64,000 bases of DNA, from the NCBI GenBank assembly GCA_031963005.1, contig JASSUL010000012.1, positions 1-64,000 of the forward strand. The letters run 5' to 3'. Shown piece after piece: positions 9,659-18,499 of this stretch; position 1 is the first letter of the stretch, and each line of letters begins with the position of its first letter. A model generated the notes under the pieces. The model ran no database searches and had not been told where the DNA came from. It saw only the letters and a program-made list of their open reading frames with translations. The position numbers and the translations under genes were made by a program. This DNA comes from JASSUD01 sp031963005 (GTDB lineage Bacteria > Pseudomonadota > Gammaproteobacteria > Burkholderiales > Burkholderiaceae).

Positions 9659-10465
9659 ATGTCCCGACTGCAAAATACCTTTGCAACTTTGGCGGCCCAA
9701 AACCGCTGTGCTTTGATTCCCTTTATTACTGCTGGTGACCCTAGCATAGGGGATACCGTCAACGCGCTGCATATCCTTGTGGACGCTGGAGCAGATGTGC
9801 TTGAGTTGGGCATTCCCTTTTCAGATCCCATGGCCGATGGTCCCGTCATTCAACGCGCATCGGAGCGTGCACTGGCCAATGGGATGACCCTCAAGGGAGT
9901 ATTGGAGATTGTGCGCGTTTTTCGCACAAGCAATCAGACTACACCACTGGTCTTAATGGGGTATGCCAACCCTATCGAACGTATGGGATTAACGCCCTTT
10001 GCACAAGCAGCCCAGGCTGCGGGCGTCGATGGAGTACTGACTGTAGATTATCCGCCCGAAGAAGCGGGGCCCTTAGTCGATGCCTTGCAGCGTTGCGGGC
10101 TAGACCCTATTGTGTTGATAGCACCCGCCTCCACGCCAGAGCGTATTCAACGAATTGCACAATGGGCCAGCGGTTACGCATACTATGTTGCACTCAAAGG
10201 GGTGACTGGCGCTGCGCATTTAGAGGTGGAGCCGCTTTTACAAAAAATTACCGAACTCAAAGCCCAACTCCCTATACCGGTTGCTGTGGGCTTTGGTATT
10301 CGTGATGCGCACACTGCCCAGGCCATTGCACAACATGCGCCAGCGGTAGTGATCGGTAGCGCGATCATTCAGTTACTAGAGGGCGTAAAACCCGAAAATA
10401 GAGAATCGCTATTGAGGCGTTTTATCTCTGAAATACGCCAAGCCATAGACGCCGTGAGAAAATAA
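9659..10465 (+). CDS. trpA: tryptophan synthase alpha subunit
   Basis: 268 residues, full family length. It cleaves indole-3-glycerol phosphate to indole and glyceraldehyde 3-phosphate, and the indole is passed to TrpB. The catalytic glutamate lies in LELGIPFSDP and the catalytic aspartate in MADGPVIQRA. The phosphate-binding loops GFGIRDAH and VIGSAII are intact. In most relatives trpF and trpB precede trpA. Here the neighbour is ssb, so trpB must lie elsewhere or be lost. Downstream, before accD, a weak GC-poor inverted repeat (about 10506-10528) ends in a short T run. Confidence 0.96.
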   Translation: MSRLQNTFATLAAQNRCALIPFITAGDPSIGDTVNALHILVDAGADVLELGIPFSDPMADGPVIQRASERALANGMTLKGVLEIVRVFRTSNQTTPLVLMGYANPIERMGLTPFAQAAQAAGVDGVLTVDYPPEEAGPLVDALQRCGLDPIVLIAPASTPERIQRIAQWASGYAYYVALKGVTGAAHLEVEPLLQKITELKAQLPIPVAVGFGIRDAHTAQAIAQHAPAVVIGSAIIQLLEGVKPENRESLLRRFISEIRQAIDAVRK

Positions 10466-10585
10466 GGTTTTACACAAAAACTTGAGATATCATTTTCAGC
10501 AGCAAAAAACCCCTCTTACAGGGATTTTCAGGGTGCTTTTGTAAAGACTGCGAACCCATTTTTATATGCAATCAAGGATTCTTTG

Positions 10586-11479
10586 ATGAGTTGGCTTGAA
10601 AAATTACTCCCCCCAAAAATCAAACCTTCCGATCCAGCCAATCGGAAAAGCATGCCAGAAGGCTTATGGATTAAATGTCCGGCCTGCGAGGCGGTACTGT
10701 ATCGCAGTGATGTAGAGAGCAATTTACGCGTATGCCCAAAGTGCGACCATCATATGCGTATCGGCGCACGAGAGCGCTTAAATCGCTTACTCGACCCCAC
10801 AGGCCGTTATGAATTAGGGCAAGAAGTCATTGCCGTCGATGCACTCAAATTTAAAGACAGTCGCAAATACACAGAGCGCTTAAAAGAAGCCAAAAATCAA
10901 ACCGGTGAAAGCGATGCACTCATTGTGATGGGAGGCACCATCCATACACTGCCGGTTATCGTCGCTTGCTTTGATTTTGCATTTATGGGCGGCTCTATGG
11001 GATCGGTAGTAGGAGAACGCTGGGTCCGCGGAGCACAAGCCGCGTTGAGTGAGCGCCTGCCGTTTATTTGCATCACCGCTTCCGGAGGAGCAAGGATGCA
11101 GGAAAGCTTGCTTTCTTTAATGCAAATGGCAAAAACCACAGCCATGCTCACCAAGCTCTCTGAAGCAGGCCTGCCTTTTATTTCTATTTTGACAGACCCT
11201 ACCATGGGTGGAGTCTCGGCCAGCTTTGCTTTCCTGGGAGATGTCGTCATCGCTGAACCTAAAGCGCTCATTGGTTTTGCTGGCCCTAGAGTGATCGAAC
11301 AAACTGTGCGAGAAATGCTCCCACCAGGTTTCCAACGCGCCGAGTTTTTATTAGAAAAGGGAGCGATCGATCGTATCGTAGACCGCCGCAATCTCCGAAA
11401 AGAAATAGCGCATCTCATTGCGATATTGACGCGTCAGCCGGCTGAAGCAATGGGCGCAGAAGGTTTGGCCTCTGTTTAA
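10586..11479 (+). CDS. accD: acetyl-CoA carboxylase carboxyltransferase beta subunit
   Basis: 297 residues from the ATG at 10586. An AAGGA site lies 8 bases upstream, which favours it over a TTG one codon earlier. The N-terminal zinc ribbon shows two CxxC pairs (CPACEAVLY, CPKCDHH). The carboxyltransferase fold follows, with FMGGSMGSVVGERW, CITASGGARMQE and SILTDPTMGGVSASFA. With AccA it transfers the carboxyl group from biotin to acetyl-CoA, committing carbon to fatty acid synthesis. It is followed 3 bases later by folC, a usual pairing that implies cotranscription. Confidence 0.97.
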   Translation: MSWLEKLLPPKIKPSDPANRKSMPEGLWIKCPACEAVLYRSDVESNLRVCPKCDHHMRIGARERLNRLLDPTGRYELGQEVIAVDALKFKDSRKYTERLKEAKNQTGESDALIVMGGTIHTLPVIVACFDFAFMGGSMGSVVGERWVRGAQAALSERLPFICITASGGARMQESLLSLMQMAKTTAMLTKLSEAGLPFISILTDPTMGGVSASFAFLGDVVIAEPKALIGFAGPRVIEQTVREMLPPGFQRAEFLLEKGAIDRIVDRRNLRKEIAHLIAILTRQPAEAMGAEGLASV

Positions 11480-11482
11480 ACT

Positions 11483-12892
11483 ATGAGCTCTTTCTCCACT
11501 GTCTCCGCTTGGTTAAGCCATCTTGAAACTGCCCACCCTGTGGGAATCGATATGGGATTAACGCGCATTACTGCGGTCAAAAAGGCGCTGGGTCTGCACT
11601 TGCCATGCCCTGTTTTCACCGTAGGGGGCACCAATGGAAAAGGATCGACCTGTGTGTTGCTCGAAAGCATTTTGCTGCATGCAGGCTATCGAGTAGCCTG
11701 CCACACTTCACCGCACCTTCTGCGATTTAATGAGCGCGCTCGTATACAAGGCAAAGAGGTCTGCGACACCGATCTCTTACCGCACTTCGAAGCGGTTGAA
11801 CAGGCGCGTTTGAGCCTACCCGAACCGGTATCGCTGACCTATTTTGAATTTACCACCCTAGTCATTTTGCACTGCTTTGCCGCGCACCCCGTCGATGCCA
11901 TTATCCTCGAAGTAGGCTTGGGCGGACGGTTAGACGCCATCAATGTTGTAGATACAGATTGCGCGATTATCACTAGTATTGATAAAGATCACACGGCTTA
12001 TTTAGGGGATACGCGAGAAAAAATTGCTTTTGAGAAAGCCGGTATTTTTAGACCTGGCAAGCCTGCGATCTGCGCAGACCCCTATCCTCCTGACACACTG
12101 GTTGAACACGCACGGCAGATCGGAGCCGATTTATGGCAGGTTGGATCAGACTTTCGCTACACGGCACAAACACGGCCAACATCTAGCCTCCCTGGATCCG
12201 ATGCGCTAACGCTTCCTGCACAATGGCGTTATCAAGGCCGCACACGTTCATGGCCTGCGCTAGCCTATCCGGCTTTGCGCGGAGTCAATCAATTGCTCAA
12301 CGCCAGCGCCGCGTTGGCTGCGTTAGAAGCAATGCACAGCGTACTCCCTATTTCTGCGCAAGCCGTGCGATCCGGACTAGCCTGCGCCACGCTGCCAGGG
12401 CGCTTTCAAGTCCTTGCGGGGCAGCCCACTGTCGTTTTGGATGTCGCCCACAATCCTCATGCCGCGGCTGTCCTCGCGCATAATCTGGATAATATGGGAT
12501 ACTTTCCGTACACGTATGCGGTTTTTGGGGCGATGCAAGATAAAGATATCCAAGGCATAGTCAAAGCCCTAGGGGACAGAATAGATCACTGGTACTTAAC
12601 GGATCTGCCGACCTCCCGCGCAATGTCCGCTGAGCAGATACAAGACATACTGCAACACACCGGTCTAGCCGCTACTGCGCCTTTGACCCATGCCGCTCCC
12701 TCCTCTTCTCGCAAATCCACGGCCCAGCAGACGCGTACTATTCACTGCGATACCACCCCCAAAGCCGCGTACCAAAATGCGCGAAAGCAAGCCGCTATGG
12801 GTGATAGAATCGTGGTCTTTGGCTCGTTTTATACCGTTGCAGGCATCTTGGACACGGCACCTTCTCCGGGGGCGGTTGCGAAAGAGGCCTAA
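11483..12892 (+). CDS. folC: bifunctional folylpolyglutamate synthase/dihydrofolate synthase
   Basis: 469 residues. The Mur-ligase-type ATP site is clear (TVGGTNGKGSTCVLLE). Also present are SYHTSPH-like CHTSPHLLRFNERARI, EVGLGGRLDAINVVD and the C-terminal domain segments LPGRFQVLAGQPTVVLDVAHNP. It adds glutamate to dihydropteroate and extends the polyglutamate tail of folates. It is somewhat longer than the E. coli enzyme because of a low-complexity Ala/Ser/Thr stretch near residues 395-425. It starts 3 bases after accD. Confidence 0.95.
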   Translation: MSSFSTVSAWLSHLETAHPVGIDMGLTRITAVKKALGLHLPCPVFTVGGTNGKGSTCVLLESILLHAGYRVACHTSPHLLRFNERARIQGKEVCDTDLLPHFEAVEQARLSLPEPVSLTYFEFTTLVILHCFAAHPVDAIILEVGLGGRLDAINVVDTDCAIITSIDKDHTAYLGDTREKIAFEKAGIFRPGKPAICADPYPPDTLVEHARQIGADLWQVGSDFRYTAQTRPTSSLPGSDALTLPAQWRYQGRTRSWPALAYPALRGVNQLLNASAALAALEAMHSVLPISAQAVRSGLACATLPGRFQVLAGQPTVVLDVAHNPHAAAVLAHNLDNMGYFPYTYAVFGAMQDKDIQGIVKALGDRIDHWYLTDLPTSRAMSAEQIQDILQHTGLAATAPLTHAAPSSSRKSTAQQTRTIHCDTTPKAAYQNARKQAAMGDRIVVFGSFYTVAGILDTAPSPGAVAKEA

Positions 12893-13096
12893 TTTGCAGA
12901 AATCCGCCTAACCATGTCCTCTTTGAGAAAATGGGAAATCAGCTACCCAATTGGCTTTCTCTGATCTACGAGTGATACGTTCATATTAGAATTGCATTTT
13001 GCTGCAATGGATCCAAATGGGTTCATGCAGCTATAGAATTTTTGCGCTGCTGCGCCCTTTGCATTAGCACGCTGAACCTCTCTTTTTAGGGACGAC

Positions 13097-13888
13097 ATGC
13101 CGCACCACCTTCGCACAGATGCTCCCGTAGATCCGCTCCTTTACGAGCGGCGCCGTGCGCAGCGCCGTCTCATTGGCGCATTAGTTTTAGTGCTCGCAGC
13201 AGTCATCACCTTACCTTTCGTGCTCGATGCGCAACCACAACCTGCGCCGCACAATGTGACGATTGAAGTCCCTAAGAGTCTTTTTGAAACGTGCAAAAAA
13301 CGCACCGAACAAGCGCAAAAGGAATCGAATTCGCCACTGTCTGACCCCACCGCGCTAGATGCGCTCTGTGATGACTCTGAAAGCCGTTTTACGCATATTG
13401 CAAACCTGGGCGCAGCACGCACACAAGCCTCTCAACGCGCTGCGAATGAAAACACCACTGTCTTCATCCAGACCGGCCCAACGAAGCCTGCAGCGGTTCC
13501 AAACATTCCCTCTGCACCTATACGTTCATCCTCTGCGCCTGCTGCATCGAATCTATCAACGGCACCTTCTGTATCCGCGCGCACTATGCCTGCCCCGGCA
13601 ACAAAACTGTCCAGTACAGGCTCATCGCTGTCAAACGCGAACGCGGCGGCCCCGGCGCGCTTTTTTATACATATCGGCCATTTTTCCAATTTGTCTCAAG
13701 CACAAACATGGATACAAAAATTGCAAAAATCGGGATTTTCAGCGTCTCTAGAAGCTCCCAAAAATCGCTCTAAAAGCGAGGCCGCCAACGGGGCATTTGC
13801 ACTGCGTATCGGCCCTTTTAACGATAAGGTCAGCGCACAGCGCGCGCTCGAGCGCATTGAAAAATTAGGTTTACCTACAAAGCGGTAA
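13097..13888 (+). CDS. dedD: SPOR-domain cell-division protein (DedD/FtsN-like)
   Basis: 263 residues. A short cytoplasmic basic N-terminus (ERRRAQRR) is followed by one membrane helix at about 25-43 (LIGALVLVLAAVITLPFVL). Next comes a long Ala/Pro/Ser/Thr-rich periplasmic linker (about 60-180) and a C-terminal SPOR domain at about 188-262 (FFIHIGHFSNLSQAQTWIQ, FALRIGPFNDKVSAQRALE). SPOR domains bind denuded glycan strands at the division septum. Its position between folC and cvpA matches the Burkholderia dedD gene. A leader of about 200 bp separates it from folC, so it may have its own promoter. Confidence 0.88.
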   Translation: MPHHLRTDAPVDPLLYERRRAQRRLIGALVLVLAAVITLPFVLDAQPQPAPHNVTIEVPKSLFETCKKRTEQAQKESNSPLSDPTALDALCDDSESRFTHIANLGAARTQASQRAANENTTVFIQTGPTKPAAVPNIPSAPIRSSSAPAASNLSTAPSVSARTMPAPATKLSSTGSSLSNANAAAPARFFIHIGHFSNLSQAQTWIQKLQKSGFSASLEAPKNRSKSEAANGAFALRIGPFNDKVSAQRALERIEKLGLPTKR

Positions 13889-13964
13889 GGGGAGGTATAT
13901 GCGCTCTGCGCACCATACTACTTGTACCCTCATCACGCGTCGTCTATCACATTAGGATGAATTT

Positions 13965-14492
13965 ATGCTAACGGGCTTTGATTATGCCGTTCTTTTGATT
14001 ATCGTCTTATCGGCACTGCGCGGAATGTGGCGGGGCCTCATGGCAGAAGTCTTTGCATTGATAGGCTGGATCGCTGCGTTCATTGTTGGCTGGCATTATG
14101 TAGACCGCGTAGCACCCTATATGCCAGCGCATTGGCCTGGAGGGGAATCTACGCAATGGTTATTGGCATTAGTGCTCATCGTGGTCACCGTACTCATACT
14201 CTCTACGGTGCTCAATGCACTAGTAAGCAGGGTCACTGAAATCCGTGGTTTACGGGGAATAGATCGATCATTAGGGTTGCTGTTTGGCTTGGCACGCGGC
14301 GTTCTTCTGGTACTTCTAGTCTTTATGGCAGCACAATTTACCCGTCTGCCTCAACAAGCATTCTGGCGCGACGCTTTGCTACGGCCTTATGTGCAAACCG
14401 GCGTAAATAAACTGAAAAAAGCATGGCCCAAGCGCAACGCGCCCAATGAACTGCTCAAGAGAGCAGCCCCCATTTACGACTCATCGAAATAA
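13965..14492 (+). CDS. cvpA: CvpA family membrane protein
   Basis: 175 residues with four predicted membrane helices, starting FDYAVLLIIVLSALRGMWRG. The CvpA signature GLMAEVFALIGWIAAFIVG follows. In E. coli, CvpA is needed for colicin V production and for purF expression in the same operon. Here it directly precedes purF. An aggatga site lies 6 bases before the ATG. Confidence 0.93.
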   Translation: MLTGFDYAVLLIIVLSALRGMWRGLMAEVFALIGWIAAFIVGWHYVDRVAPYMPAHWPGGESTQWLLALVLIVVTVLILSTVLNALVSRVTEIRGLRGIDRSLGLLFGLARGVLLVLLVFMAAQFTRLPQQAFWRDALLRPYVQTGVNKLKKAWPKRNAPNELLKRAAPIYDSSK

Positions 14493-14504
14493 TTGTATTT
14501 TCGT

Positions 14505-14527
14505 GCCAGACACGGTATTTGTCTGGC
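14505..14527 (+). promoter_or_regulatory. intercistronic hairpin between cvpA and purF
   Basis: A perfect 8-bp stem (gccagaca pairing with tgtctggc) with a short loop lies in the 65-bp cvpA-purF gap. No T run follows, so it is not a standard terminator. It could be an mRNA processing or stability element, or an attenuating structure ahead of purF. Confidence 0.45.
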
Positions 14528-14557
14528 GACTATTGATTCCAATTTGAAGGATACACC

Positions 14558-16138
14558 ATGTGTGGCATTGTCGGTGTCGTCGCAAAATCGCCGGTAAACC
14601 AGTTGCTATATGACAGTCTGCTTCTGTTACAGCACCGCGGACAAGATGCGGCTGGCATTGCTACCGTCAGCGGAACAAGCTCCAGAGCCAGTTTCCATAT
14701 GCATAAAGGCAATGGACTGGTTCGAGACGTTTTCCGTACCCGAAACATGCGCACCCTTGCGGGCAATATCGGGTTGGGGCAAGTACGCTATCCCACTGCA
14801 GGATCGCCCACCAACGAAGAGGAAGCGCAGCCATTCTATGTCAATGCCCCCTATGGCCTGATTTTGGCGCATAACGGCAATCTGACAAATGGAGCGCAGC
14901 TTAAAAACCAAATGTTTCAGGTGGATCGGCGCCATATCCATACGAATTCGGATACGGAAATTCTCCTCAACGTTTTAGCTCATGAGCTCCAACTCGCCCA
15001 TGCAGGGTATTCTCTGCGTCCAGACATTCTGTTTAGCGCAGTGAGCAAAGTGCATGAACGCGTGCGGGGTTCGTATGCGGCGGTTGCCTTAATTGCAGGC
15101 TATGGATTATTAGCATTTCGCGATCCTTTTGGCATACGCCCGCTATGCTTAGGCAAGCTAGAGACGCCCCAAGGAACGGAGTGGATGGTCGCTTCGGAGT
15201 CAGTTGCATTGGAAGGTGTAGGATTTACGCTCGTCCGAGATATCGCCCCCGGAGAAGCCATTTTTATCGATCAACAAGGTCAATTGCACAGCCAACTCTG
15301 CAGCCGTAAGGCCAGTCTGAATCCCTGTATCTTTGAATATATCTATCTCGCACGCCCAGATTCGCGTTTGGATGGCGTCTCTGTCTATGCTGCACGTCTA
15401 CGCATGGGTGATTACTTGGCGCAAAAAATTGCCAAAACGCTCTCTCGCGATGATATTGATGTCGTCATGCCTATCCCCGATTCAAGCCGCCCTGCTGCGA
15501 TGCAAGTGGCGAACCGACTCGGCATTGAATATCGAGAAGGTTTTTTTAAGAACCGCTATGTAGGCCGTACTTTTATTATGCCCGGGCAAGCCGTTCGAAA
15601 AAAATCTGTCCGTCAGAAATTGCACGCTATGGGCGTTGAATTTCAAGGGCTCAATGTCCTTATTGTCGATGACTCGATCGTACGCGGCACCACCAGCTCT
15701 GAAATCGTGCAAATGGCACGCCAAGCAGGGGCCAGAAAGGTCTTTTTTGCTTCGGCCGCGCCTCCTGTGCGTTTCCCCAATGTCTATGGCATTGATATGC
15801 CCACCCACAACGAACTCGTCGCTTACGGCCGTACCGATGAAGAAATTGCCCAAGTCATCGGTGCGGATAAACTGATCTATCAAGATCTCGAAGCCATGCA
15901 CCAAGCCGTACGCGACTTGCGCCCCACTCTGACTCACTTTGAGAGTTCTTGTTTTGATGGTCACTACTTAACCGGCGATATCACGACGGAATATTTAGAT
16001 GAATTAGCCCGTGCACGCGGCGCGGCAAAGCAAAATGCGCATGCTGACGATATAGAAAACCCCATCATCGCTGAGCCGGACCATATAGACTCTGCGCAGC
16101 AAGCCGCACAGCTGAACTTGCAGTTGACCAATCCGTAA
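14558..16138 (+). CDS. purF: amidophosphoribosyltransferase
   Basis: 526 residues. The N-terminal catalytic Cys2 is exposed after Met removal (MCGIVGVV), heading the Ntn glutaminase domain (LLLQHRGQDAAGIAT, LGQVRYPTAGS). The C-terminal phosphoribosyltransferase domain has the PRPP site VLIVDDSIVRGTTS and VMPIPDSSRPAAMQ. It makes phosphoribosylamine from PRPP and glutamine, the first committed step of purine synthesis. A strong gaagga site lies upstream. The last 30 or so residues are a variable tail (DHIDSAQQAAQ). Confidence 0.97.
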   Translation: MCGIVGVVAKSPVNQLLYDSLLLLQHRGQDAAGIATVSGTSSRASFHMHKGNGLVRDVFRTRNMRTLAGNIGLGQVRYPTAGSPTNEEEAQPFYVNAPYGLILAHNGNLTNGAQLKNQMFQVDRRHIHTNSDTEILLNVLAHELQLAHAGYSLRPDILFSAVSKVHERVRGSYAAVALIAGYGLLAFRDPFGIRPLCLGKLETPQGTEWMVASESVALEGVGFTLVRDIAPGEAIFIDQQGQLHSQLCSRKASLNPCIFEYIYLARPDSRLDGVSVYAARLRMGDYLAQKIAKTLSRDDIDVVMPIPDSSRPAAMQVANRLGIEYREGFFKNRYVGRTFIMPGQAVRKKSVRQKLHAMGVEFQGLNVLIVDDSIVRGTTSSEIVQMARQAGARKVFFASAAPPVRFPNVYGIDMPTHNELVAYGRTDEEIAQVIGADKLIYQDLEAMHQAVRDLRPTLTHFESSCFDGHYLTGDITTEYLDELARARGAAKQNAHADDIENPIIAEPDHIDSAQQAAQLNLQLTNP

Positions 16139-16155
16139 ATCTTATAGAGTTTTGT

Positions 16156-16992
16156 ATGTCTGTAGAAAACACAGCACAAGCAGCGTCCCGACCCTTCCTA
16201 GAATTACGCGATGTAGCATTTTCCTATGGTGATACCTCGATCCTGCATTCATTGTCGATGCAGGTTAAACGGGGTCAAGTCGTTGCATTGATGGGAGGTT
16301 CAGGTTGCGGAAAAACAACGATTCTGCGATTAATCGGCGGACTTTTGCGCGCGCAACGCGGACAAATACATTTTGATCAAATGGACCTCATGCGCTGCAC
16401 GCGCGATGAGCGCTATGCAGCACGTCGAAAAATGGGCATGCTCTTTCAGTTTGGTGCACTCTTTACCGATTTATCGCTCTTTGAAAACGTCGCCTTGCCC
16501 CTACGCGAGCATACCGATCTCCCCGAGGCGCTCATTCAAGATATTGTGCTACTCAAACTGCATGCAGTAGGTTTACGCAATGCACGCCATCTGCGCCCTT
16601 CGGAAATTTCTGGCGGCATGGCGCGTCGAGTTGCATTAGCGCGCGCTATTGCACTCGATCCTTCGCTCATCTTGTATGATGAACCCTTTGCAGGACTGGA
16701 TCCTATTTCACTCGGGGTCATCGCCAATCTGATTCGCACCCTCAACGACGCGCTCAACGCCACCTCTATTCTGGTCACGCATGATGTGCCGGAATCTTTG
16801 GCGATTGCTGACTATATTTACTTCATAGGGCAAGGAGGCATTTTGGCCGCAGGCACGCCCGATGAAATACGCGCTTGCGAAGATCCCAGCGTAAAACAGT
16901 TTTTACAAGCCGCGCCAGATGGCCCCTTTCAATTTCATTATCCTGGCCCCACACTGGATCAGGATTTAGGCCTAGAACGGGTACTTGACTAA
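16156..16992 (+). CDS. mlaF: Mla phospholipid transporter ATPase
   Basis: 278 residues. It is a complete ABC ATPase: Walker A GGSGCGKTTILR, signature EISGGMARRVALARA, Walker B LILYDEPFAGLDP and H-loop VTHDV. It powers the inner-membrane MlaFEDB complex that moves phospholipids between outer and inner membranes. It lies 17 bases after purF and is followed at once by mlaE, then mlaD and mlaA, which fixes the assignment. The start ATG at 16156 has weak upstream purines (atagag). Confidence 0.95.
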   Translation: MSVENTAQAASRPFLELRDVAFSYGDTSILHSLSMQVKRGQVVALMGGSGCGKTTILRLIGGLLRAQRGQIHFDQMDLMRCTRDERYAARRKMGMLFQFGALFTDLSLFENVALPLREHTDLPEALIQDIVLLKLHAVGLRNARHLRPSEISGGMARRVALARAIALDPSLILYDEPFAGLDPISLGVIANLIRTLNDALNATSILVTHDVPESLAIADYIYFIGQGGILAAGTPDEIRACEDPSVKQFLQAAPDGPFQFHYPGPTLDQDLGLERVLD

Positions 16993-16993
16993 G

Positions 16994-17881
16994 ATGACTA
17001 GAACAAAAAATATTTCCTCTAGCGCTACCCAAGCAGATAGCCGCTCGCATCAACCCTGGTGCGCTAGAGTATCAAAGCCGTTATGCGGTCTAGCCATACT
17101 GCTTTTTCGTGTTTTCAGCGGGTTAGGACGCTGGACTATCGACACACTCAAGCAAATTGGCCAAGGAGCACAATTATTAGTGGCCATCGTATATGAAACG
17201 CCTTATCTATTTCGACGTTGGGCGAGTCTGGCAAAGCAAATATATTTTCTAGGAAACCACTCTTTAGTCATTATTAGTATTTCCGCTTTATTCGTCGGCT
17301 CGGTTTTAGGCTTACAAGGTTATTACACATTAAGCCGGTATGGCTCCGCAGAAGCGCTAGGGCTCCTCGTTGCCCTCAGCTTAGTGCGTGAATTGGGTCC
17401 GGTAGTCAGCGCACTGCTTTTTGCAGGACGTGCAGGCACAGCCCTCACCGCTGAAATTGGCCTGATGAACGCGGGGGAACAACTCAGTGCATTAGAAATG
17501 ATGGCGATTAAACCGGTCGCCTTCATATTGGCTCCCCGCTTTTGGGCAGGCGTCATAGCATTACCTCTGCTATGTGCTTTATTTAGCGCGATTGGCATAT
17601 TTGGTGGCTACCTTATCGGCGTAGTGCTTATTGGGGTAGATTCCGGCGCGTTTTGGTCTCAAATGCAAGGCGGCGTGCAATTAAGCGCAGATATTGGTAA
17701 CGGTATGCTAAAAAGCATCGTCTTTGGCGTTGCTGTGACATTCACTGCGCTCTACCACGGGTATACTGCGCGCCCCACCCCAGAGGGTGTCTCGCGCGCG
17801 ACGACTCGCACTGTGGTCAATGCCTCTTTAGCGGTTTTGGGCTTAGACTTTTTATTGACTGCGCTCATGTTTAGCGTTTAA
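16994..17881 (+). CDS. mlaE: Mla phospholipid transporter permease
   Basis: 295 residues from the ATG at 16994, one base after the mlaF stop. A TTG three codons earlier overlaps mlaF and is less likely. After a polar N-terminus of about 30 residues come an amphipathic helix and about five membrane segments. The MlaE motifs are SLVRELGPVVSALLFAGRAGTALTAEIG-like, with the conserved MNAGEQLSALEMM. It forms the membrane path of the phospholipid transporter. Confidence 0.95.
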   Translation: MTRTKNISSSATQADSRSHQPWCARVSKPLCGLAILLFRVFSGLGRWTIDTLKQIGQGAQLLVAIVYETPYLFRRWASLAKQIYFLGNHSLVIISISALFVGSVLGLQGYYTLSRYGSAEALGLLVALSLVRELGPVVSALLFAGRAGTALTAEIGLMNAGEQLSALEMMAIKPVAFILAPRFWAGVIALPLLCALFSAIGIFGGYLIGVVLIGVDSGAFWSQMQGGVQLSADIGNGMLKSIVFGVAVTFTALYHGYTARPTPEGVSRATTRTVVNASLAVLGLDFLLTALMFSV

Positions 17882-17899
17882 ACGATTGAAGCAAACAGA

Positions 17900-18499
17900 A
17901 TGAAAAAAACGTATCTTGATTTTTGGGTCGGTCTTTTTGTAGCGATTGGACTAGTGGCGCTCCTTTTTCTGTCACTCAAAGTGGGCAAACTCAGCAGCGC
18001 GACCTTTCGCTCTGGCTATCCACTCACCCTACAATTTGACAATATTGGCGGCTTAAAACCCCGTGCGCCCGTCAAAAGCGCTGGGGTAGTCGTTGGACGG
18101 GTAGCGAGTATCGATTTTGATAATGAAAACTATCAGGCCAAGGTCACTCTGCGCATTGACGCGCCCTATCAATTTCCCCAAGACACGTCTGCAACGATCC
18201 TGACCTCTGGATTACTGGGAGAGCAATATATTGGCCTCACCCCCGGCGCAGAGGAGCGCATGCTCCAGCCAAACGACAAAATCACCATGACCCAATCCGC
18301 CGTGGTGTTGGAAAATCTCATTAGCCAGTTTTTATATAAAAAAGCGGCCGAAGGCGGAAAAACGTCGAGCCCAGAAGAAAAGCAAACCGAAGATTCCCCC
18401 CCTTCTTCTGCCGCTTCTACCGTAGGCCAGCCAACCCCGTCTTCACCCGCTGTTTCTACTGATGTGCATGCCCCTCTTGATAAGGCGCGTGCGAAATGA
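17900..18499 (+). CDS. mlaD: Mla MCE-domain periplasmic subunit
   Basis: 199 residues. One N-terminal membrane anchor (residues 8-26, FWVGLFVAIGLVALLFLSL) is followed by a single MCE domain (about 38-118, LTLQFDNIGGLKPRAPVKSAGV, GLLGEQYIGLTPG). A Pro/Ser/Thr-rich C-terminal tail closes it. MlaD forms a hexameric ring that channels lipids to the permease. Its stop overlaps the mlaA start by 4 bases (ATGA), indicating translational coupling. Confidence 0.95.
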   Translation: MKKTYLDFWVGLFVAIGLVALLFLSLKVGKLSSATFRSGYPLTLQFDNIGGLKPRAPVKSAGVVVGRVASIDFDNENYQAKVTLRIDAPYQFPQDTSATILTSGLLGEQYIGLTPGAEERMLQPNDKITMTQSAVVLENLISQFLYKKAAEGGKTSSPEEKQTEDSPPSSAASTVGQPTPSSPAVSTDVHAPLDKARAK

